Counted from the stretch's first letter, positions 6,749-16,339 are shown. The stretch is 64,000 bases of DNA from Ilyomonas sp965199845 (GCA_965199845.1 CBDATZ010000054.1:806001-870000), one strand, 5' to 3'. Numbers and translations are program-made. Notes: generated by a model from the sequence alone, not told the origin.

Positions 6749-8329
6749 TCAAATCAATTTAATTCTCTCTTCTTCCAGATCAATTTGGTAAATCTGCCAG
6801 CGAATCATATTTTCGTCAAACTGCGGGTCTTGATTCAAACGGGCTACAAATTGCCGCTGACTTTCCAGCACGTCTAAGTAATGCTGTTTTGCCTCGGCTG
6901 TCATTGTAAAATTATCGGGCTGTTTCAGTTTATTTTCCCATTGGTCAACCATGCGTAACAAGTGAGCGTCTCTAAACAAACCCTGTTGATGTTTTTCTTT
7001 TAACAGGGTTACCGTAAAGACAGCCAGTTGGTTCTTTATTTTCAGCTTTGTTTCTTCTTCCGGCACATCATCGAAGTTGTCAAACAGTTTCGACCGTTTA
7101 ATAAAATAAGGCAGCGTTAAACCCTGCATCAACAACGTAAGCAGGATCACCAGAAATGTAATAAACAGAATCAGGTTCCGGTAAGGGAAGGGTTTATCGT
7201 TTTGCAATGTTAGCGGAATGGCTAACGCTGATGCCAGCGATACAACGCCACGCATTCCCGTCCAGCCTAATAACAACGGCAGTTTCCACATTCTGCCCCG
7301 GTTTTGCCGGCTTGGCGCCACGCTGGGTCTGAAGATAAGCGTGGCTAACAATGCAGTGTAAGAGCTGATGATTCTGGCTGCTATCAAAATAGCCGTTACC
7401 AAGATACCATAGGTAATTGCTGTGCTAAGCGGTATGCCATCGGCACGAAGACCGGCTACGACTTCCGGTAATTCCAGTCCAATCAGCATAAACACAATGC
7501 CATTCAAAATAAAAATAAAAGCTTCCCAAAAGCTATATCCTCTCACGCGACTTTCACTAGATAAAAACTGGAATCGCCTGTTGGCTAAAAACAAGCTTCC
7601 CGACACAACAGCCAGCACGCCTGAACTGTGTAACTGTTCGCCAATCCAATACAAAAAATAAGGTTCAATCAAGGTAAATGCAATGTCTGAAGAAGCATCG
7701 GTTGGTAACCGTTTATGTGCCTGCATAAATAGCCAGCCAAATAACAACCCGATACCAATGCCTCCCACTACCATCCAGGAAAAGCTTAGCAACGCATCCT
7801 GAAAAATAAATTGCCCCGTACCTACAGCCAATAACGCAAACCTGAAAATAATGAGTGAAGAGGCGTCATTCAACAAGCTTTCGCCTTCTAAAATAGCAGA
7901 CGTGGTTTTGGATATTTTTACAAATCGTGTGATAGCGCCTGTACTAACAGCGTCTGGTGGCGATACAATGCCACCCAGTAAAAAACCAAGTGCCAGTGTA
8001 AATCCCGGGATAAAATAGTTGGTTAATACAGCAACAGCCAGGGCAGAAAAAAGTACGACCAAAAAAGCAAAGCTGCCGATAATGCGCCACCACTTTTTCA
8101 TCTCTTTAAATGAAATGCTCCAGGCAGCTTCAAAAAGAAGTGGCGGCAAAAAAATAAAAAATATCATATCCGGCTTTACCTGAACTTTAGGTAAACCAGG
8201 TATAAAACTGATGAGCAAACCCGCTACTACCAGCAACACCGGGTAAGCAATACGCAGTTTCGTTGCCAGCATTTCTATCAGCACAATAGCCGCTACAAGT
8301 GCCAGCATAAAAGGTAACTGTTCATGCAT
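6749..8329 (-). CDS. Na+/H+ antiporter, CPA1 family
   Basis: A 526-residue inner-membrane protein with about 12 transmembrane helices in residues 1-410 and a charged cytoplasmic tail. Family signatures are FLPPLLFEAAW (60-70), SPPDAVSTGAI (123-133, transport Asp 126) and GESLLNDASSL (149-159, the ND pair of electroneutral CPA1 exchangers). The closest types are NhaP/YjcE-like proteins. It would expel Na+ (or K+/Li+) in exchange for protons for pH and salt homeostasis. Stand-alone gene starting at ATG 8329; its likely terminator is at 6498-6530. Confidence 0.92.
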   Translation of the reverse strand: MHEQLPFMLALVAAIVLIEMLATKLRIAYPVLLVVAGLLISFIPGLPKVQVKPDMIFFIFLPPLLFEAAWSISFKEMKKWWRIIGSFAFLVVLFSALAVAVLTNYFIPGFTLALGFLLGGIVSPPDAVSTGAITRFVKISKTTSAILEGESLLNDASSLIIFRFALLAVGTGQFIFQDALLSFSWMVVGGIGIGLLFGWLFMQAHKRLPTDASSDIAFTLIEPYFLYWIGEQLHSSGVLAVVSGSLFLANRRFQFLSSESRVRGYSFWEAFIFILNGIVFMLIGLELPEVVAGLRADGIPLSTAITYGILVTAILIAARIISSYTALLATLIFRPSVAPSRQNRGRMWKLPLLLGWTGMRGVVSLASALAIPLTLQNDKPFPYRNLILFITFLVILLTLLMQGLTLPYFIKRSKLFDNFDDVPEEETKLKIKNQLAVFTVTLLKEKHQQGLFRDAHLLRMVDQWENKLKQPDNFTMTAEAKQHYLDVLESQRQFVARLNQDPQFDENMIRWQIYQIDLEEERIKLI

Positions 8330-8622
8330 AGTTAAAATAGATGTGATTGAGCGATGCCAAACAGCAAATATAATTAACCTGTCATCGTTTTTTATCTATA
8401 CATAACATATCATCTAAGCGCACTTATCAATACAAAAATCTAAATGTTATCTTTTCAATTGCTTATGCGAGTTTATAAAAAATCGGTTTTCATTTGTTCA
8501 TAGTTTATCATGAAAAGGTACAATACTTGCAGTGCCATTTCCAAATTAAAAGAATAAATACTGCCGTACTTCTTATCTGCCCATTTTATAAATCTATATT
8601 TCCTGAGAGGATATTTGTTTGA

Positions 8623-8880
8623 TTAATCAGGTTTACTGATACCCAAATTTTCTTTTGAATAAAGTGCTGGATTTTTTATGATCGTTGCTACGAAAGCAGC
8701 AATGCTTTTTCGTGATATGGCTGTACCTTTTTCAGACTCGCTTTTACGGGTAATTGCATAGTTAATTTCATCGGCATTTGTGAACTAATTTGGTCTTAAA
8801 ATAGTATAATCGAGACCAGATGCTTCAATCACATCTGATAACTTTCTGTAAGGCTGTAACAGGTTTCTTTTCATTAGCGA
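8623..8880 (-). pseudogene. relic of an NAD(P)-binding (NmrA/YwnB-like) protein
   Basis: The minus strand reads PYRKLSDVIEASGLDYTILR, then a TAG, then FTNADEINYAITRKS, KGTAISRKSIAAFVATII and a natural-looking end NLGISKPD. This is the C-terminal third of atypical short-chain dehydrogenases of the NmrA/YwnB type, where the motif is LDYTILRPxW. The N-terminal Rossmann part is missing and one internal stop is present, so the gene is dead. It abuts the histidine kinase relic. Confidence 0.65.
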
Positions 8881-8896
8881 AGCTTTATTTAACATC

Positions 8897-9340
8897 TTGT
8901 CCATGCCTAACGAAACAGTTCTTGAAAATCCTGATGTCATATTCAAAGCCATTCATCCTGACGAAATTTCTTATCTTTTAAAATCGCTTGATGAATTAAA
9001 AACCGAGAAGAAAAAACAAGATTTACAGTTCAGATTTGTATTGCCCGATCAAACAATTAAATGGATAAGTCTTAGTATTTCCCTGGCAAACTATGAAGGA
9101 ACAGAAGTTATTATTGGTACAGCACAAGACATCACAATATAAAAAGAGTACAGCGATACTTTGCATAAATACTCGCACAAAAACAATTCTGTACTGACGA
9201 TGGTTCCCCATGACTTGTTAGGACCATTAGGCACTATTGAACTTATAATCGGCATGTTAAAGGAAATGTCTGACTTGGCAGAAAATGTCCAGGTAAATCG
9301 CATGTTACATCTTGCTCGCACTTATCTTATGAACGTTTTC
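8897..9340 (+). pseudogene. relic of a PAS-HisKA sensor histidine kinase
   Basis: From the ATG at 8903 the frame encodes a PAS fold ending IGTAQDITI, then a TAA at 9140. The same frame continues KEYSDTLHKYSHKNNSVL and PHDLLGPLGTIELI, a HisKA dimerisation helix with its H-box. The intact kinase at 58600-59703 has SETLHKFNHKKNSIL and SHDLLGPLGNIEV at the same place, so the two are paralogues. The ATPase domain is absent; similarity stops near 9330 where the opposite-strand DUF4230 gene ends. Confidence 0.75.
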
Positions 9341-9988
9341 TAACTGCCAGTTTTTAGATTGTACAACTTCCAGCAATAAGGTGCGCATTTGTTCGGCTGC
9401 TATTTTTGGTAACTGACTTTTGATAGCTGTTAGTTCTACCTGCTTTTTTCCATTTGCCTGTATGCGCGTAAGATCTTCTCTGCTTAACAGGTTGAAAATG
9501 TTTTCATCGAAATTGTAATATTTATAATCCGATTCAATGCTTATAATTTCAGGCTCAGGAAAAGAAACCAGTTTTATTTTTTTGTTTACTTCATCAGCTT
9601 CCCATACGCATTTTTCAAAATTATATCCAACCAATACCTTTGCCTGTATAATCACAAGCGCGCGCTTTGTAGAGGGTATAAAGCCAAATAGTTTCTTGGT
9701 TTCTTCAAAGTTGTAAAGTTCATTAAATTGACCTTCAGCAAAAACAATTTTAAAAACTTTTCGCATACTTTCTACTACGGTATGCGAACTTTCTTTTACA
9801 ATATCTTGTTTATTGGTTCGGGTTAATTTACCAATTAAAAACATAACAAGAGCACCAAGCAATAATCCAACAAGTAAAAGCATTGACATATTAGAAGCGT
9901 TTGATTGGCTGAGTGGCGAACAACCCATTGTTAGAAACAACAACGATGTTGCAAGCGTTATCCAAGTATTTTTAATCAAAGCAATCAT
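9305..9988 (-). CDS. DUF4230 domain membrane-anchored protein
   Basis: A 227-residue protein. The N-terminus has a lipoprotein-like signal (LLFLTMGCS, Cys about 23), followed by a second hydrophobic segment at about residues 34-52. A DUF4230 domain then covers residues 70-215 (FAEGQFNELYNFEETKKLFG; KRALVIIQAKVLVGYNFEK). DUF4230 proteins are envelope proteins of unknown function. The last codons overlap the histidine kinase relic, so the natural C-terminus may have been replaced by a few foreign residues. Single gene with ATG at 9988. Confidence 0.8.
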   Translation of the reverse strand: MIALIKNTWITLATSLLFLTMGCSPLSQSNASNMSMLLLVGLLLGALVMFLIGKLTRTNKQDIVKESSHTVVESMRKVFKIVFAEGQFNELYNFEETKKLFGFIPSTKRALVIIQAKVLVGYNFEKCVWEADEVNKKIKLVSFPEPEIISIESDYKYYNFDENIFNLLSREDLTRIQANGKKQVELTAIKSQLPKIAAEQMRTLLLEVVQSKNWQLENVHKISASKM

Positions 9989-10259
9989 TGTTTTATATTA
10001 CCGGTTGTAATAAAATAAGTATTCACATAATGTGCAAATTCCATGCGCGTAAGTATTACCGAATCGTCTAACCTTATTAGGCAACAAAGATTTGATCTAA
10101 CGTTTCTGTTCTTATAATTCAAAGATATTGCCTGGGCAATTTGTTTTGTTTATCTATTGTGAATTAAGAAACATTTTCTAATAAGCAAGAGTTTAATTTA
10201 ACCAAGCTGATATTTTGGTTCTGTTTTTAAGTGCATTCGCAACAAGCACACAATTACAA

Positions 10260-10346
10260 AAAAATAAGGCAGTTGTTTTTGATATTGATGGCACATTAGG
10301 TAATACAATTTCGCTTTGCATACAAGCGTTTCGGCAAACAGTATAA
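10260..10346 (+). pseudogene. relic of a HAD-superfamily phosphatase N-terminus
   Basis: The frame reads NKAVVFDIDGTLGNTISLCI, then QAFRQTV and a stop. FDIDGT is the HAD motif I with both catalytic aspartates, and the following residues fit phosphoglycolate-phosphatase-like proteins. Only about 27 codons remain and no later HAD motif is seen. The rest of 9989-10467 holds no recognisable gene. Confidence 0.6.
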
Positions 10347-10467
10347 TCTTTGATTTATCATTTTTTATCCGATGATAAAATTACAGAAAACTCAATTGTA
10401 AATTGATAGAAGCATACTTGATAGAACAGCTCAAATCTTTGCTAACACATCTATATGAAGATGTAAA

Positions 10468-11307
10468 CTAAAGCCCATCTTTATGCTGTGTTGTATCAGA
10501 AACAACATGTGATTCTTCCGGCTTCAACAACTGGTTATAAATCAATTGTAACGGTGTCGGCTTTACACTTACAGTGCCTCTGAAAGGACAGTCAAGCGTA
10601 CCAACAAGAAATACCATTAAACCAATCAATATAGAAAGTAATGATGTCATCCAGAAATGCATCATAAAGCTGCGTGTATCGAAAAACATTGTTACAATAA
10701 TGCTTAGCAAACCACCGAATATGACCAAACACCAAATAGAAGCCGGCAAACCTGTAGTAACATTATTTAAACGTGCGCGCCTGTATTCTACCAGTATATT
10801 AAACTGTTTAAACACTTCTGATTGCGTAATCTGTTCACCTGGTGTTTGTGGCTGAAACGACATCAGGTGCTTCTGAAATTTATCTAAATAAACGCCTGAT
10901 CCCGATGGAACAATTCCCTTTTGTTGCTGTGGCCAGCTAACTGTAATTACGTGATGAACATAGTCTTTCAAATCGCCTCTCAGTTCTGTTTTTAAAGGAT
11001 CTTTATAACTGTCAACATCGCGATACATGCTGGCGATTACCTGAGCTTCGCTGCTCACCTTATCTTGAATAGAAGTGAAAGTTGTCCAGGTTCCGGCAGC
11101 CACCAAACCCAATGTAATACCATACAAAACCATAATCGCACTCAGGTAAAAACCAACAATATCATTGTGCGAAGCATCGCCCTGGTGCAGACGCTTTATC
11201 CATTTGCGGGTAAGAAAAAGACCACCAATACCAAACATTGTAAATGCTGATATGGTAATAAGCGCAAACAGCCAGTTTGGAATATTGTATAACCAGTATA
11301 AATTCAT
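10468..11307 (-). CDS. DUF4239 (bestrophin-like) membrane protein
   Basis: A 279-residue integral membrane protein. Two helices lie near the N-terminus (about 10-32 and 48-70) and two near 185-245, separated by a soluble helical region with SSEAQVIASMYRDVDSY and VEYRRARLNN. This is the DUF4239 layout, which is distantly related to bestrophin anion channels. Transport activity is unproven for the family. Stand-alone gene, ATG at 11307. Confidence 0.8.
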   Translation of the reverse strand: MNLYWLYNIPNWLFALITISAFTMFGIGGLFLTRKWIKRLHQGDASHNDIVGFYLSAIMVLYGITLGLVAAGTWTTFTSIQDKVSSEAQVIASMYRDVDSYKDPLKTELRGDLKDYVHHVITVSWPQQQKGIVPSGSGVYLDKFQKHLMSFQPQTPGEQITQSEVFKQFNILVEYRRARLNNVTTGLPASIWCLVIFGGLLSIIVTMFFDTRSFMMHFWMTSLLSILIGLMVFLVGTLDCPFRGTVSVKPTPLQLIYNQLLKPEESHVVSDTTQHKDGL

Positions 11308-11612
11308 TCTTATAACATCTGATGTTTGCCTTATTAGTCAAAGCACAGACCACAAGTCGAATAATATTTTTTTATTTTGAAAAAGATATTTACTCTGTTT
11401 TTATTCATGTTGATATAAGAAATCCGTAACGTTCCAGATTTATAACTGATCGCTAATTATTGGATAATAAGATAGTTATACCAATAAAGCGGTCTGTGTA
11501 AAAGTTGACTGAGATATAGCTACTAACGAAACTACCAATCTCTTTTTAGCAAAGACAGGCTGGATATTACTTATTGGAACGGTTTTCCTTCTAACAGGTT
11601 TATACATAAAAT
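11308..11612. other. intergenic region with a transmembrane-coding fragment
   Basis: A spacer between divergent genes. Around 11535-11615 one plus frame reads TNETTNLFLAKTG, then WILLIGTVFLLTGLYI, a membrane-helix-like fragment without a start codon. It may be a gene relic. No terminator or RNA gene is visible. Confidence 0.3.
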
Positions 11613-12143
11613 ATGAAGAAGCGCCTCAATTTATCACTATATCTTACTTACGCTGTTATTTGTGCTGTAGTTTATTCCGTTCCCATGTTACTACTTCTTA
11701 CCAACCGGATGTTTGAAGATGTCTGGTTATTGTTTCTGGGAAATTCTTTGTTCTTTATCAGCATTTTGTTTTCTATCATTCACATTAATAATAAATTATA
11801 CCAGAATGGTAATTTAGGTACTCTTATATTGTCTGGCATTTGTGTTACACTTGCTTCGATGGCCATGATTGCAGTAATCACGTTTCTCTTATATCTTGGC
11901 TTCGATATATCAAGTTTACATAGAACAGGTACTGCTGCTTCTATTCATGATTCTCCCAATACGAATAGCCCTGATGGCAAATCGTCCGGACTGGTATTTA
12001 TGCTATTTGTTTGCGGGTTGTTTGTCAATTTATTTGTCGGAGCGTTTGCTTCTTTTGTGGCGTCCGTTACAGCCAAAGGCAGGCAAACAACAGAGAAAGG
12101 TAAAAAAGCCCGCGTAACAGATGATGTAACAGAAAAACAATAA
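11613..12143 (+). CDS. small four-helix membrane protein, unknown function
   Basis: A 176-residue protein with four predicted transmembrane helices (about 8-28, 37-56, 66-92, 127-150) and a basic C-terminal tail (KGRQTTEKGKKARVTD). The overall shape resembles DUF4199-type Bacteroidota membrane proteins, but no family signature is certain. ATG at 11613. It lies 66 bases upstream of the ferritin-like gene in the same direction and may share its transcript. Function unknown. Confidence 0.65.
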   Translation: MKKRLNLSLYLTYAVICAVVYSVPMLLLLTNRMFEDVWLLFLGNSLFFISILFSIIHINNKLYQNGNLGTLILSGICVTLASMAMIAVITFLLYLGFDISSLHRTGTAASIHDSPNTNSPDGKSSGLVFMLFVCGLFVNLFVGAFASFVASVTAKGRQTTEKGKKARVTDDVTEKQ

Positions 12144-12209
12144 CAAACTACGCTAGTATCTTTTTAAAGATGGCATAGTTATTAATCAATAATGTAAAAA
12201 TAAATAACA

Positions 12210-12779
12210 ATGGCGAAAGCATCAGGCACACCGGTAAAATCCGGTAAAAGTCAATACAAACCCGGCATAGCAGCAAAAGATTCTATGCTGAAAGAGTTTT
12301 TTACTGGTGAATTAAAAGACATTTATTGGGCTGAAAAGCACGTGGTTACTACACTGCCTAAAATGAAGAAAGCAGCTACCAGTGAAGAGCTTCAGAAAGC
12401 CTTTGCAGATCATACCGAACAATCGAAAACACAGGTTTCGCGCCTTGAAAAAGTATTTGAATTATTGGGTGAAAAAGCACAGGCAAAAAAGTGTGATGCA
12501 ATGGCAGGAATTATTGAAGAAGGTGAAGGTATTATCGAAGATACAGAAGAAGGCACAGCTACCCGGGATGTAGGTTTGATATTGGCAGCGCAAAAGGTAG
12601 AACATTATGAAATCTCTACGTATGGCGGCTTGCATCAGTTGGCAATTACATTAGGCTTGACTGAGGTTGCTGATTTGCTGAAAGAAACATTAGAAGAAGA
12701 AAAACAAACAGACATTCTCTTAACTCAAATTGCAGAAAGCAGCGTCAATTATGAAGCGGCTGAAGAAGTGGAAGACTAA
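12210..12779 (+). CDS. YciE/YciF ferroxidase-family (DUF892) protein
   Basis: A 189-residue ferritin-like protein. A basic leader of about 20 residues precedes the DUF892 four-helix bundle. Metal-ligand carboxylates and histidines are visible in GELKDIYWAEKHVV, FADHTEQSKTQVSRLEKVFE, AAQKVEHYEISTYG and KETLEEEKQTD. Such proteins are di-iron and stress-induced (osmotic, oxidative, stationary phase). Its neighbourhood with DUF2382 proteins supports a general stress role. A clear terminator follows the gene. Confidence 0.92.
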   Translation: MAKASGTPVKSGKSQYKPGIAAKDSMLKEFFTGELKDIYWAEKHVVTTLPKMKKAATSEELQKAFADHTEQSKTQVSRLEKVFELLGEKAQAKKCDAMAGIIEEGEGIIEDTEEGTATRDVGLILAAQKVEHYEISTYGGLHQLAITLGLTEVADLLKETLEEEKQTDILLTQIAESSVNYEAAEEVED

Positions 12780-12801
12780 TTGTTTGTATTGTATAATAGT
12801 G

Positions 12802-12833
12802 AAGACCAGCTTGTATTATAGCTGGTCTTTTTG
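12802..12833 (+). terminator. intrinsic terminator after the YciE/YciF gene
   Basis: A ten-base stem AAGACCAGCT / AGCTGGTCTT with an 8-base loop, followed by TTTTTG, 23 bases after the stop codon. A textbook rho-independent terminator. Confidence 0.85.
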
Positions 12834-13317
12834 TTGCTGCTTATGAATAGAAACAGGTGCTGAAACATGTGATGGTCAATCGCAGAGGACACCAATAATA
12901 GTATAACTAAAGATGTAAAAAATAAAATAAGGCACCATGAAATGCAACTGTGACAATATATCTTTTGTAGTGCTTTGTTTAGTTGCTATCAGGCAGTTTT
13001 AGTTCAGGAATCATTATCGTATTATGATAACGATTATGCCATTGCTAAAGGTTTCTATGCAGTAGTTAATACTTCCATGTACTGGGCTATGGTTTAAAAA
13101 ATTCAAAAGGATGTCTCAACAGGAACAACCTTTTGAATTTTTTTAATGATTGCTTGTACACCTTACCTCTTCTGCTTTACGTCTATTCCTGCTCTTGCTT
13201 TGGTTGCTTTTCACTTATACATCATATAGTACAGACCATGCCATATCATTTATGTACAGTAATTCAGATGATCAAAATGCATCGGTATTGCTTAGCTGAA
13301 CAGAGAGAAGGTTATCC
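12834..13317. other. intergenic stretch with gene relic
   Basis: No intact gene. At about 12975-13098 one plus frame reads CYQAVLVQESLSYYDNDYAI, then AKGFYAVVNTSMYWAMV and a stop. It has no start codon and looks like the C-terminal remnant of an unidentified gene. It is followed by the hairpin at 13095-13147. Confidence 0.35.
13095..13147. terminator. bidirectional-looking hairpin terminator
   Basis: The arms AAAAAATTCAAAAGG and CCTTTTGAATTTTTTT pair over 15 bases around an 18-base loop. The T run follows on the plus strand, and the A run provides one on the minus strand. Confidence 0.6.
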
Positions 13318-13602
13318 TTATTTCTGAGTTGTATCCCTAAGTGTAAACTTGCCTTTATGTACGTCTACTTTAACGCCGGGAGAATCTTTCGTCGCATCTT
13401 TTGCCTGTAAAGTTTGTATATCACGAGGTGTGGCGGCTACAGTCGTAGATTCCGCTGGCATCATCGTATCAGAAGGAGAAGAAACTGCGCTGTTATCAGC
13501 TGCTTGTTTATTCATCGGGCGATTACCATCGCAGGAAGAACAGAAAAAAAGAAAGAGGAAAGCACTTGCTACTGAACCTGTTTTTAAAAACAGAAGTTTC
13601 AT
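13318..13602 (-). CDS. small lipoprotein, unknown function
   Basis: A 94-residue protein. The N-terminus is a lipoprotein signal (LFLFFCSSC, lipidated Cys about residue 24). The mature part is short, low-complexity, and rich in Ser, Thr, Ala and Asp, ending KGKFTLRDTTQK. No enzymatic domain fits its size. It lies in the stress cluster in the same direction as the DUF2382 genes but 170 bases downstream of them. Function unknown; probably exposed in the periplasm or at the outer membrane. Confidence 0.65.
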   Translation of the reverse strand: MKLLFLKTGSVASAFLFLFFCSSCDGNRPMNKQAADNSAVSSPSDTMMPAESTTVAATPRDIQTLQAKDATKDSPGVKVDVHKGKFTLRDTTQK

Positions 13603-13769
13603 GATTTTTTGTTTTGAACCTTAAAACCTTCCGTATTGACCTGATAAAAAATCTCAGCCATACTTTTACCGGAAGAATTATTGATTGATGAAAGATTGAT
13701 AGGAAGGGAAGAAAAAAGTGGTAGCTATATAACCACCACTTTTAAAAATTTCTGCTATAAAGCAAAAGA

Positions 13770-14729
13770 CTAATTATTCTTGCTGGTCTTCTTATTATCT
13801 GGTGCTATTTTTTGGGTAGCAGCCGGAATGTTTTCTACATCCACTTCTGTCTTTCTTACCGTATCACGAACGGTTTCATCGCGTTCGCTCGTTTCTTTAC
13901 CTAAGCTAACCTCTTCTACCACGCGGGCTTCTTTGGATACCACGGGAATTTCAGCATATTCTTTCATTTCCACTTCTCCTTCTTTAAAAGTATCAAAGTC
14001 GGCAGAAGTAGCTGTACGGTTTACAGGGTTACGGTTTACATATACACGTTCTTCTTTCAGGCGAAGATTTTCTTCCACCTGGCGTTCTACAATGCGGCTT
14101 CTCAGCCTGGCGCCACCGGTTTCTACCGTGCGTTTACCTACCTGCAATTCTTCTTCGATAACAGGAATGGAAGTAGCGCCGGCATTGGTATCCTGCATAG
14201 AAGATATTGTATTAGCTTCATCAAAAGTTCCTGTTGTATCTGTTTCTACTGTACTGGCAGAAGCACCTGCTGTTTCATTAAATACGCCTACAGGTGCTGC
14301 ACCGGTTGATCCATAGCCATCAGCATCTTCATCTACGTTAATTGCGCCATATTCATCCAGCAAATCAGCGGCTCTTCCTGCTTCGTCTGCCGACTGTGCA
14401 TGAACGGTTACAATAGAACTTCCGCGGCTGGCGGCTGTGCTGTATTTTGATACCTGGTCATTGCTGGTATCATCATCACTGCCAAAAAGATTTTTAAAAA
14501 ATTTGGTTACACCGCTTTCGTGCTCGTTATTGTTATCTAAATCAAAATCCTGGCTGCTGCTTTCGTTCATATCAGAACGGCTTGTACCGGCTGATAAATC
14601 AATATTACTGTTGCTGAAACCCTTAGCAATTAGCTGCTGAACGGCTTCCTGTGCTTCGCTCTGCTTGTTAAACAAGCCTACTACTGTCTGTGTCATAAAT
14701 GTGGTTGTTTTATATGGTGATGTACTCAT
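13770..14729 (-). CDS. DUF2382 (YsnF/AvaK) stress protein with YflT-like N-terminal domain
   Basis: The ATG at 14729 (MSTSPYK) is preferred; the upstream TTG at 14768 would overlap the preceding gene. An internal ATG at 14696 (MTQTVVGLF) is also possible. Domains: an N-terminal YflT/general-stress-17M-like fold (VVGLFNKQSEAQEAVQQL), an acidic low-complexity linker with DLDNNNEHESG, and a C-terminal DUF2382 domain (IPVIEEELQVGKRTVETG; RIVERQVEENLRLKEERV). DUF2382 proteins are linked to osmotic or oxidative stress and photoprotection. The exact activity is unknown. Overlaps or closely follows a second DUF2382 gene. Confidence 0.85.
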   Translation of the reverse strand: MSTSPYKTTTFMTQTVVGLFNKQSEAQEAVQQLIAKGFSNSNIDLSAGTSRSDMNESSSQDFDLDNNNEHESGVTKFFKNLFGSDDDTSNDQVSKYSTAASRGSSIVTVHAQSADEAGRAADLLDEYGAINVDEDADGYGSTGAAPVGVFNETAGASASTVETDTTGTFDEANTISSMQDTNAGATSIPVIEEELQVGKRTVETGGARLRSRIVERQVEENLRLKEERVYVNRNPVNRTATSADFDTFKEGEVEMKEYAEIPVVSKEARVVEEVSLGKETSERDETVRDTVRKTEVDVENIPAATQKIAPDNKKTSKNN

Positions 14730-14742
14730 ATCTTGTTTTGTA

Positions 14743-15177
14743 TTACAGATTGCTATCGTTTCGTTCAACCGTAACCGATTCCTTACGCAGTGTTACCATC
14801 TGTTGTTCTGTACGCTGCGTTGTTCTCTTTGTAATCCTTACTTCTTCTACCAGCAGCAATCTCTTTACCATCACTTCTTTTACCAGGGGTAAAATCAATG
14901 TATCACCTTCCTGTCTTGCCTTTGGCATATCGTTATCCACGTAGCTGTTTACAGGAACATGTTCAATGATGTATTCATCGCTTGCCAGGCTAATATCAAT
15001 GGATTCAATTCTTTCTTCTACATGCTTGGTAACGATTATGCTACCACTTTCAACCTTCTTTTTATCTATTAATACAGATTCTTCGATAACAGGTATAACA
15101 AGTTCTTTAGAATGTTGTATATCGTTACTGACAATATAAGTTTCGCTTGCCTGCGGGAAGATGTCTGTTTGTAACAT
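14743..15177 (-). CDS. DUF2382 domain protein, short
   Basis: A 144-residue protein made up of almost only one DUF2382 unit: IPVIEESVLIDKKKVESG, then HVEERIESIDISLAS, LPLVKEVMVKRLLLVEEVRI and a conserved end QMVTLRKESVTVERND. The 3' end lies 14 bases upstream of the ATG of the longer DUF2382 gene, so the two form an operon. The conserved Glu/Val/Arg pattern repeats the C-terminal domain of its neighbour, so an ancient duplication is likely. Confidence 0.85.
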   Translation of the reverse strand: MLQTDIFPQASETYIVSNDIQHSKELVIPVIEESVLIDKKKVESGSIIVTKHVEERIESIDISLASDEYIIEHVPVNSYVDNDMPKARQEGDTLILPLVKEVMVKRLLLVEEVRITKRTTQRTEQQMVTLRKESVTVERNDSNL

Positions 15178-15680
15178 AGGAGCATGAGAAGTGTGAAAAC
15201 TATGCCGTTATTGCTATGTGCTGAGTGATTGCATCTTAATCAAAAATCGTTATTTGAGAAAAACGGGAATGTGTAGAATGTTTGCCTTTCTTTAGTTATT
15301 CTTTTACTGATCCAGCATTTTTCATGCAAACGATATTTATCAAAAAACGCCTTAGCAGGAAGAACACTTTTTCTAATTCATCATTTTCACGCAGGAGATG
15401 TACTTACAGAAGATAAAGAATGCCTTTTCAAATCAAATTTTAAAGCGACTTTTACAAAGCTGCGGTAACACTGCCTGAGTTGTAAAATACAAATGGACTG
15501 ATAAGTTATTTATTTAGTTTAATAAAGTTGAATACACTAATAAAAGCAGATGTTTTGCTGTCAGAAATAAAAACGGCAGGCATAATAGTAAAAAGAAGAT
15601 AGCTTGCTTTCCGGCTTCAAAAGTGAGCATTTTGAGCCGGAAAGTATCTTTCTGATTCTACTGCAATTGTTTTATTTTAT
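15178..15680. other. intergenic region with long hairpin at 15607-15644
   Basis: A 500-base divergent spacer that must hold promoters for both flanking genes. The arms CTTTCCGGCTTCAAAA and TTTTGAGCCGGAAAG pair over 15 bases with one bulged T and a 7-base loop. No T run follows, so this is probably a structured leader or protein-binding palindrome rather than a terminator. No gene is recognised. Confidence 0.45.
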
Positions 15681-15689
15681 TTGAAGATT

Positions 15690-16328
15690 ATGAATCAAAC
15701 ACCAGGCAGAAATGAAAAGCCGAAAACCAGGCTGGAAGCTTTAGCAGACGGCACTTTTGCTATTGTTTTTACCATCCTTGTGTTAGAACTTATCATCCGC
15801 GATAAGCACTTTGAAGACGCTTCTGCTTTCAGGGATTATCTTCTGACATTGCTGCCCAAATTTTTAAGTTATCTCCTGTCGTTTGGTATTTTAGCCACCT
15901 ACTGGCTCGGACATACTGAACAGTTATATTTTGTTAGCCGTATTAACCGCCCTTTTGTGCTTACCAACCTGTTGTTCCTCTTTTTTATATCATTGATTCC
16001 TTTTTCTACAACATTAATTTCCGAGTACCGGGAATTTCCGTTATCAGTAAGAATCTATGGCCTTAATCTGCTGGGTTGCCAGCTATCTTTTTATCTCAAC
16101 TGGCGGCTGGCTTCTTCCAAACGGTTAAAGGAAGACAACCTGCACCAGAAGATTATTAAAGGGCTTAACCGCTATATTGTAGCTGGTCTGTTTTTTCAAA
16201 TCGCAGGCATTGCAGTGTCTTATCTCCATGCACTAACCGGCTTGTTTGTATTGGCAGCCATTCCCATTGCGTATGTCATCCTGTTTGCTTTTGACAAAAG
16301 AAGTTTTGAAGAACTGTATGTAAAATAA
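15690..16328 (+). CDS. TMEM175-family (DUF1211) membrane protein
   Basis: The ATG at 15690 is chosen because the codon at 15681 is TTG. About 212 residues with six predicted helices. The first helix bears RLEALADGTFAIVFTILVLE, matching the DUF1211 signature R-x3-(F/L)-(S/A)-D-G-x-FAI. In bacterial TMEM175 channels this helix lines a K+-permeable pore; here FSD is LAD, so selectivity cannot be assumed. The protein is probably a cation leak channel of the inner membrane. Single gene. Confidence 0.85.
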   Translation: MNQTPGRNEKPKTRLEALADGTFAIVFTILVLELIIRDKHFEDASAFRDYLLTLLPKFLSYLLSFGILATYWLGHTEQLYFVSRINRPFVLTNLLFLFFISLIPFSTTLISEYREFPLSVRIYGLNLLGCQLSFYLNWRLASSKRLKEDNLHQKIIKGLNRYIVAGLFFQIAGIAVSYLHALTGLFVLAAIPIAYVILFAFDKRSFEELYVK

Positions 16329-16339
16329 ATCGGTTCGTT

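Noticed and set aside
13780..14316. 178-codon plus-strand frame with Ser/Thr-rich translation
   Set aside because: It is the antisense shadow of the DUF2382 gene, whose domain signatures are on the minus strand.
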